Of a stretch of DNA of 64,000 nt, positions 57,387 through 64,000 are shown piece after piece (position 1 is the first letter of the stretch; each line of letters opens with the position of its first letter). Position numbers and translations under genes: made by a program. Below the pieces are notes generated by a model. That model was not told where the DNA came from. It did no database searches and worked only from the letters and a program-made list of their open reading frames with translations. This DNA comes from Euphorbia lathyris (lineage: Eukaryota; Streptophyta; Magnoliopsida; Malpighiales; Euphorbiaceae). The stretch covers positions 89,681,256-89,745,255 of the forward strand of contig NC_088911.1 of NCBI RefSeq assembly GCF_963576675.1. The letters run 5' to 3'.

Positions 57387-59120
57387 ATGACGAGTGGAGG
57401 GTCTAATCCTACAACAGGGATTGAAACACCATTAGTAACACCATCAGCCAATCCTGTTGCGAACGCTGGTCACGTTGATCCTGACGCACCTACGGTGCAT
57501 GGTGAGGGAAGTATGTCACCTGATTCATTTCTTGAAATATGTGCGGGATCCATAGGAAGAGAGTTTGGCCCTGAGATGGAAAGCCGCTTAAGGTCGTACA
57601 TGTTAATTCCCCCGCTTAGACGTACGACACCAACTCCTACGGCATCCCAATAGCAAAATGTCACCATAGGACCAAACGCTTGTGATTCTTCGTTTTTTCA
57701 ATCTCAACCTGCAGATTCCACGGTGATTACTCCCGTGACAGCCAATGACCCGCCAATAAATCGGCGACTGTTTTTGGACGAAGCAGAAGGGAGTCGGAGG
57801 AATGATCAAACTTTTCCTGAGGGATCAGCAAACCCAAGGATTAACATTGGCGGGTCTCGTGCTCTCAATAACACCAGGTCTAATCCCCCGAAGGGTGGAC
57901 CAGAGGGTCGGAGACACAAAAAGCATAGGAAGACGAATGGCAGAGGACGATCTAAATCTCCATCTCGCTTAACACATAGATCCTCCCAAAGAGGTAGATC
58001 TCCTCCACCCCTAGAACGTAGGAGAAGTAAGCGACCAGTTGAGGAACCTCGTCAAGATAGGCAACACCCGCCTCCGAATCAAGGGGCTCATAGGCAGGCT
58101 CCACTAGGAGGACGTGGAGGAAGTGGTTCGCCATCGGATCCTTCATCTAATTCCAGCTCTTCATCTTCTCCGATAGATCTCCACGTAGAGGGCATCCTGG
58201 GGCAAATCCCGGGAATATAGCTGATCTAATTAGAGATGAGGTGCACCGCTAGAATGAAGAGAATGTGAGACATAATCCCTTTGCCAATCGGGATTCGCCC
58301 TTTACAGCATGGATAGAAGCTGAGGAAACGGATAGGCATTTTAAAATTCCTAATATCCTAGTCTATACGGGCGTGGACAACCCTGAAGCCCATGCCAGGA
58401 AGTACCGCATGTTGCTCAAACTTAACCGAGCCAGTGAAGCGGTATTATGTCGGATGTTTATCACCACGCTTGGCGGACCCGCTTATGATTGGTTCCAATC
58501 TTTACCTCCTGGATCAATTGACAGTTGGGATGAGTTGAGTAGAGAGTTTTGTGCAAAATTCGCCAGGTGCATCCCTCCAGTGGTCAAATCGCGAAAGCTT
58601 TTTGAATTGAAACAGAAAGCAAATGAACCCCTTCGAGAATATGTAGACAATTTCAACAAATTGTGTATACAAATTGTTGATGTGGATGTCTCCATGGCAG
58701 TGGAAGCTCTAGTGAAAAACACCACGCGTAAAAGCTTGCAAGAAGATCTGATCAGAAAGAAGCCCAGAGATATGGCAGAATTGATAGAAAGATGTAAGGA
58801 TTTCATGGAGGTGGATGACATCCGCAGGGAGTCGATATCTCCGCCTAAGAGGGACAAGGGCGAATCTCGTAGACGGGATTAGGAGAAGGACAAACATCCG
58901 GACTCGTCATCCAGAGGTAGGCGTAGAGGCTCTAAGAACAAATCGGCATACATACCATCGTTTACACCATTAAACGCCTCCAAAAGCGAAGTGCTGATGT
59001 GGATAGAAAACAGCCAGCACAAGCGGAGCATTTCATACCCTGAACCAAAAGGGGGGAGTACACCAACACGGGGAAAAATTCCAAAAATTATTGCAAGTAC
59101 CATAGGAGGAATGGTCATGA
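57387..59120 (+). pseudogene. Tat gag polyprotein part
   Basis: An N-terminal disordered part (MTSGGSNPTTG to a Ser/Arg/Pro-rich stretch GRGRSKSPSRLTHRSSQRGR), a TAG at about 57651 (fits CAG), a frameshift between 58150 and 58220, then the capsid domain: NPFANRDSPFTAWI, ARKYRMLLKLNR, LGGPAYDWFQSLPPGSI, LSREFCAKFAR, ANEPLREYVDNFN. A TAG at 58880 and another frameshift near 59090 lead into CKYHRRNGHDIDACWELARE, the gag zinc-finger-like end of Tat elements. Capsid protein of the element; broken here. Confidence 0.85.
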
Positions 59121-59139
59121 TATAGACGCGTGTTGGGAG

Positions 59140-60603
59140 TTGGCCAGGGAGATAGAAAGGCTTGTAGAAAGGGGAAAGCTAGACATGTTCGTCCAAAATG
59201 ATAATAAGAAAGGAGATAATGATAAGTCAAGGGATGATCAGAAAAAAAAGGCGAAGGGGACCATCAATGTCATAGCAGGCGGACCAGGATATCAACCCGT
59301 GCTGAAGAAGGCAAAGACCACCGCTCTGGATAGGGAATCACTCAATCGCCCTTTTGCGGACGTAGGCCCGGAGGTTCCCCCTCACGCAGATGCTTTAGTC
59401 ATTACCATGATGGTAGAAGGATGGGAAATGAAAAGAGTAATGATTGACACTGGAAGTTCGTGCAACGTCATTACAAGAGGAGCATTCGCCAAACTTATGG
59501 TCGATCCTGTCCAAGTGGAAACCACTATTGTGGACATCCTAGGAGTAACGGGGCACACAATCCAAACGAAGGGACAGGTAACGTTAGATTGTGTGTTGGC
59601 GGACGAAGATCAAATCTGGAAGGGAGATCTGGAGTTCTCCATTATAGATGGTCAATTGGCCTATAATATGATCCTGGGTCGGCCTTTCATCTCTGAAGCA
59701 GCGGCTCTCATCTCCATCCGCCATCTAACCATTTACATCCCCACGGCCAAGGGAGGAGTAATGGTCAGAGGAAATCAAAAAGTTGCTCAGGAGAAATATT
59801 CGGCATCCTTGATGATTCGCCCACAGTCTAAAGATGAGGAAGAAGAGGAACTTGTCACCATGGCTTTGGGTGAACCAGAGATGTACCTTATGGCGGATGA
59901 AGAGCAGGTACGGGTTGCTAAAGGGCTAAGTGGTGAGATTAAAGAGGCTATTACAAAGGTTCTCCATGAGTCAGAAGATGTTTTTGCATGGAAGGATGAG
60001 ATTCTCCCAGGGATTAATCCGGATGTGATCACTCATAAGCTCAATATTGCTGAAGACGCTGTCCCAATAGCACAAAAACGGAGAAATCATGGTCCTGAAA
60101 GATAGAAAGTAATAGAAGAGGAGATTGCTAAGCTTAAAAAGGCGGACGCCATCGAAGAAGTACTTTACACACAATGGCTGGCGAATGTGGTGCTAGTCAA
60201 AAAGGCAGGCGGATCATACCACATGTGTATTGACTTCACAGATCTCAACAAAGCTTGTCCCAAAGACAACTACCCTCTACCGTGTATTGATATTCTAGTA
60301 GATGGGACTGCGGGACACGCCATGTATTCCTTCACTGATGTGAAGTCGAGTTATCACCAAATCCCGATGGAGCCTTCCGACAGAATCAAAACTTCGTTCG
60401 TGACGCACCAAGCAACCTACTGCTTCAAGGTCATGCCTTTTGGGCTTAAAAATGCAGGTGCGACCTATCAACGGATGATGAACAAAATATTCGAAGAAAG
60501 CAAAGGTAATAACTTCTCTGTCTACGTGGATGATATGATCATCAAAAGTTCCACTGTAGAAAAACACGCGGATGATATAAGGGAGATCCTAGGTGTACTC
60601 TGA
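59140..60603 (+). pseudogene. Tat protease and reverse transcriptase start
   Basis: One frame with a TAG at 60103 (PER*KVI, fits CAG). Protease: MIDTGSSCNVITRGAF with the catalytic D-T-G, ending YNMILGRPFI. RT: GINPDVITHKLNI, VVLVKKAGGSYHMCIDFTDL, the A motif SFTDVKSSYHQI, FKVMPFGLKNAGATYQRMMN and catalytic YVDDMIIKS. A TGA at 60601 (VL*HHN, fits CGA) ends the run. Polyprotein order gag-PR-RT-RH is kept. Confidence 0.9.
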
Positions 60604-61680
60604 CATCACAACATTAAATTGAATCCAGAGAAATGTACCTTTGGGGCGACATATGGAAAATTCTTGGGATTCATGATCAGCCAGAAAGGAGTGAGCCCAA
60701 ATCCGGATAAAGTTAAAGCAGTCCTGGATATGAAAACACCACAGGACATCAAAGAGGTGCAACGTCTGAATGGGCGTATCGTGGCCTTGGGCAGGTTCAT
60801 CTTTTTTTCGGCTCGCAGATGTCAACCCTTCTATGAGGTGATCAAAAAACAAAAGACATTCGAGTGGAATGAGGACTGTAAGCAAGCCTTCGAAGCGATC
60901 AAGCGATTTCTCACGGAACCACCTCTGATGAGTCGACCCTTGAAAGGTGAGAATCTTTACATGTATATTTCAGTTACAAATAAAGCTGTTTGCACAGTCA
61001 TGATCAGGGAAGAGGATGGACAGCAGTATCCAATCTATTATGTGAGTAAAGTGTTAAAAGACGCCGAGACCCGATACTCCAAATTGGATAAAATGGCACT
61101 GGCCGTTGTCACCACCTCAATACATCTCAGGCCCTACTTTCAGGCACATACTGTCATAGTCTGCACAGGCATACCCATGAGGAAAGTATTACAAAAGCCA
61201 GAAACTTCGGGAAGATTGATGGAGTGGGCAATTCGCTTAGGCGAATTTGATGTTCGTTATGAAAGTCGATCTGCCTTGAAAAGTCAAGTCTTGGCAGACT
61301 TTGTGAATGAATTCACTGAGGAAGGGATGAATCTCCCTAAATCTAAAGTCGAAGAATGGACGATGTATACAGATGGGGCTTCTTCGGCGGAAGGCGCAGG
61401 TATAGGCATCGTGATCAAAGGTCCCCAATATATAAAACTGCATTACGCAGCAAAATTGGACTTTCTCGCAACCAACAATGCAGCGGAGTATGAGGCCTTA
61501 ATATTGGGACTACGCCTATTGAAGGAAATCACTCCCGAGCGGATCGTAATCTACAGTGATTCCAAATTAATGGTCAACCAGGTAATCAAAAATTTTGAGG
61601 TGAAAGATGACATTCTGGCCAAATATGTTGAAAAGGTTAAGAAATTGCTGAACCACCTCGAAGCCAAAGAAACCAAGTAG
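60604..61680 (+). pseudogene. Tat RT end, RNase H and second RNase H domain
   Basis: Same frame as the previous entry. RT thumb: LNPEKCTFGATYGKFLGFMI and GRIVALGRFI. First RNase H: FEWNEDCKQAFEAIKRFLTE, YYVSKVLKDAETRYSKLDKM, with the catalytic residues altered (YISVTNKAV for the usual xxDAS), typical of the degenerate RNase H of Tat elements. Second RNase H: EWTMYTDGASSAEGAGIGIV, NNAAEYEALILGLRLL, VIYSDSKLMVNQV with its Asp, Glu and Asp present. It ends with TAG at 61678 (fits CAG). Confidence 0.88.
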
Positions 61681-63085
61681 GAACTGATCCATGTTCCCGA
61701 GGATCTAACACCGAGGCCGATCACCTAGCTAAAATGGCTTCAAGCAAGGAGCATTGGGCGGATCTACAGTGCCCGTTCGAGGTTAAGACAGCACCGGCAT
61801 TCGCCTCAGAAGAGGTATCCCTACTTGCATCTGTCGAAAGTGATTGGAGGTCACCTATTCGCCAGTACCTGATAGATGGCACCCTGCCACAGGACAAAGA
61901 AGAAGCTCGACGGACGGTAAGGAAGGCCGCCTATTTCTCCGTGATAAATGATTGCTTATACAGAAAGTCTTTTGGCCACCCCTGGTTGAAATGCATCGTG
62001 ACAGAAGAGGGACAACAGATCCTCAAAGAGTTGCATGAAGGCACATGTGGAGCCCATGAGGCGTCTATCTCCCTTTTGAAGAAGTCCAGGTTAGCAGGAT
62101 TTTATTGGCCCACAGCGGAACTTGATGCCCAAAAGTTAGTGGAGTCTTGTCATAATTGCCAGGTGCATGCAAATGAATCCCACACAGCTAAACACCTTCA
62201 AAGTCCAATCATCGAAGGTAGACCCTTTGCAGTTTGGGGAATTGATATCGGTGGTCCCTTTCCTCCTACCAAAAGACAAAGAAAGTATGTAGTGGTGGCT
62301 GTGGATCATTTTACTAAATGGGTAGAGGCCGAAGCTGTCTCCTCTATCAACGCCGAACGAATGGTGGAGTTCGTCAAGGATAATATCATTGGAAGGTACG
62401 GGGTTCCCCACATGATTATCACTGACAATGGGACGCAATTCAATTGTGGAGAGTTCAAAACTTTCTGTGAAGAGCTGGGCCTTCAAAACAGGTTCGCCTT
62501 TGTTTACTATCCCCAATCTAATGGGATGACCGAGGTTACAAATCGGACGATCGCTAAAGGAATAAAGAAAAGGTTGGGGGAGCATGATAAAAAATGGGCG
62601 GATCAGTTAATGAGCGTCCTATGGGCGTACCAAACCACTCCACGAACAGCCACGGGCGAGACACCATTCGCCCTTTCTCACGGCGTGGAAGCTGTAATCC
62701 CTGTTGAAATATAGGTCCCTAGTGACAGAGTTGCATTCTATTGCGAGGATGAAAATAGCCGAAGGTTGAAAGAAAGTCTCGATCAAGTGGAGGAGAAAAG
62801 AGAGAAGGCGTATGTACGCATGGAAGCCTACAAGCAACGGATCGCAGCTTATCATGATAAAAATGCAAAGCTTGTAAATCTGAATGTTGGAGATCTCATG
62901 CTCCGAAAGGCGGATAAAATCCAATCTATGGAAGGAAGAGGAAAGTTGGGGATCACCTAGACAGGTCCATACAGAATAATCACCAAGATTGGATCCGCCA
63001 CGTTTAAAATTCAAGACATGGAGGGGAACACACTGCCACGTACGTGGAACATCCAGAACCTCTGCAAATATTTCACCAGAGAATA
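61681..63085 (+). pseudogene. Tat integrase
   Basis: After a frameshift near 61700: zinc domain CHNCQVHA with the preceding H (EGTCGAHEAS), core WGIDIGGPFPPTKRQRKYVV, IITDNGTQFNCGEF and the Glu block SNGMTEVTNRTIAKGI (the three catalytic residues are present), WAYQTTPRTATGETPFAL. TAG at 62712 and TAG at 62958 (TGPYRI block, fits TGG) interrupt the C-terminal part, which contains GDLMLRKADK and FKIQDMEG and ends FTRE. It joins cDNA to target DNA in a working element. Confidence 0.9.
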
Positions 63086-63751
63086 GAATGTAATCAAGGT
63101 CTTGAGTACTCTTTTTCCTTTAGTAAGTTTTTATCCCATGAGGTTTTTCTTATTAAAGGTTTTAATGAGGCTCACATGTAAGACCCACTCGCTGTAATAA
63201 GGCACATCGCCATTCAATAAAAAGCAACTTTTGTCCTATCAATTCTTTTTTAAGTATTTTCTTGTAGCAATATAAATATTCCAGAATAAAAAAGAAGGGG
63301 GGCCAACAAACGCATTCCCATACATAGGATAATGCTATCATGGCATAAACTACTTTCTCCTCAAAGATAGGAGAACCATCTCAACGGCAGATCTATCTAC
63401 CTCAAAGATAGGAAACATATTGATCCCCGTCAGAGGTAGAGTTAAAACATTTCTCAGACGTGAGATCTTTACACTCTCGTACACTCTTTCCAAAAAAGAG
63501 TCCAAAGTCCTAGTGGCAGATCGATTCACCTCAAAGATAAGAAGCCAATCGATCGCCTAAGGCAGCTTAACTTCCTCTAAAGGAATAAAAGCTCCAAGCC
63601 TTCACAAAGGCTCACACTCTGAGGTATGGCTGGCCACCTACTTCAATTCAATCCTAAAACCTATAGATTTACTTGCTGAAAAACATAAAGCGTAAAGTAA
63701 AGATAAATGGTTATAGCAAGGATTAAAAATTGTACTTAGTTTTACAAAGAA
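63086..63751 (+). other. Non-coding region after Tat integrase, with short tandem repeats
   Basis: Starts with TCCCATGAGGTTTTTC and AAGGTTTTAATGAGGC, a stretch often found downstream of gypsy pol. CCTCAAAGATAGGA or close variants occur near 63359, 63399 and 63530, interleaved with GGCAGATC(G/T)AT. No sense ORF. Confidence 0.6.
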
Positions 63752-64000
63752 CTAAACATCTAAAGGAGCATCCTCCTTAGCATCTTTTACACCACATGTG
63801 CCCTCCAGTGGGGCTTCCTTCTCTACAGAAACAGTACCCTCCTGAGGAATGGTACAATCAGTTATCAGCTCCTCACTCTTATCACCCGCCTTCTGGGACA
63901 CTTCATCAAGGTCCTCTGGTTCAAGATCGACAAGGGGTTTACTCTCTTCGACAGATCCATTCATCACTTTTCGAATGTGATCACGGATGTAATCTTTGAC
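63752..64000 (-). CDS. Antisense ORF downstream of Tat integrase (partial)
   Basis: On the minus strand a frame is open from the window edge (64000) to a stop at 63752, at least 82 codons. It begins VKDYIRDHIRKVMNGSVEES within the window, then is rich in Asp, Glu, Lys and Pro (VDLEPEDLDEVSQKAGDKS) and ends EDAPLDV. The frame enters from outside, so the N-terminus is unknown. Some Tat-clade elements, such as maize Grande, have an extra ORF in antisense between integrase and the 3' LTR. Position and strand fit. I recognise no domain, and the function is unknown. Confidence 0.5.
   Translation of the reverse strand, partial: VKDYIRDHIRKVMNGSVEESKPLVDLEPEDLDEVSQKAGDKSEELITDCTIPQEGTVSVEKEAPLEGTCGVKDAKEDAPLDV

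Larger units (their letters stand above)
56815..64000 (+). mobile_element. Tat-lineage Ty3/gypsy retrotransposon (runs off the window)
   Basis: LTR, primer site, gag, protease, RT, RNase H, a second RNase H-like domain, integrase, then a non-coding stretch with repeats and an antisense ORF. The second RNase H after the first and the long region after integrase are marks of the Tat clade (Grande, Retand and Ogre type). The 3' LTR is not in the window. Confidence 0.88.

Noticed and set aside
63290..63560. CCTCAAAGATAGGA repeats considered as a CRISPR-like array
   Set aside because: Few, diverged units with irregular spacing inside a plant retrotransposon; ordinary UTR repeats.

Overview
The window reads as AT-rich intergenic DNA of a eudicot plant. 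The evidence is plant L1-type LINEs, Ty1/copia and Ty3/gypsy (Tat-type) LTR retrotransposons, many plant MITEs, a spliced EPF1-like stomatal peptide gene and a spliced TIR-domain gene. TIR immune genes of this kind are typical of dicots and largely missing from grasses. I do not assign a species. Only two host genes are supported: EPF1-like (12313-12725, two exons) and a TIR-only protein (18729-19548, two exons). Almost everything else that codes is retrotransposon sequence in various stages of decay.

Layout. 1-12.3 kb: MITEs, a 5'-truncated LINE with perfect target-site duplications (2655-6720), a LINE tail, a hAT-like element and a decayed copia RT fragment. 12.3-20 kb: the EPF1-like gene, copia scraps, a long-TIR Mutator-like element carrying a second MITE, another hAT-like element, then the TIR gene. 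20-25.4 kb: MITEs and a decayed gypsy RT split by a MITE. 25.4-40.2 kb: a full-length LINE (ORF1 plus ORF2, minus strand, 14-bp TSD) split by a full-length copia element (28111-37531, here called copia-B1, 5-bp TSD). 40.4-41 kb: a short LINE tail. 41.6-45.5 kb: the 5' half of a Sirevirus-like copia. 46.0-46.9 kb: a Mutator-like MITE with a possible captured exon. 47.2-64 kb: a three-level nest in which copia-A (minus) is interrupted by copia-B2 (plus, same family as B1), which is interrupted by a Tat-lineage gypsy element (plus) running off the window.

Common themes. Most in-frame stops in these elements are explained by C-to-T or G-to-A changes (CAA, CAG, CGA or TGG to stop), which fits decay of methylated DNA. 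The most unusual structure is in the long leader of copia-B: between the primer-binding site and gag lies a GC-rich island made of consecutive strong hairpins with 4-nt loops, many with the core GCTGCC-N4-GGCAGC, flanked by TA repeats. Both copies keep this architecture while the hairpins differ in number and sequence. The same leader has three small hairpins with CAAA loops, one with a compensatory base-pair change. Both copia-B copies also share the same frame break in integrase, and the Tat element carries an antisense ORF downstream of integrase that is open to the window edge.
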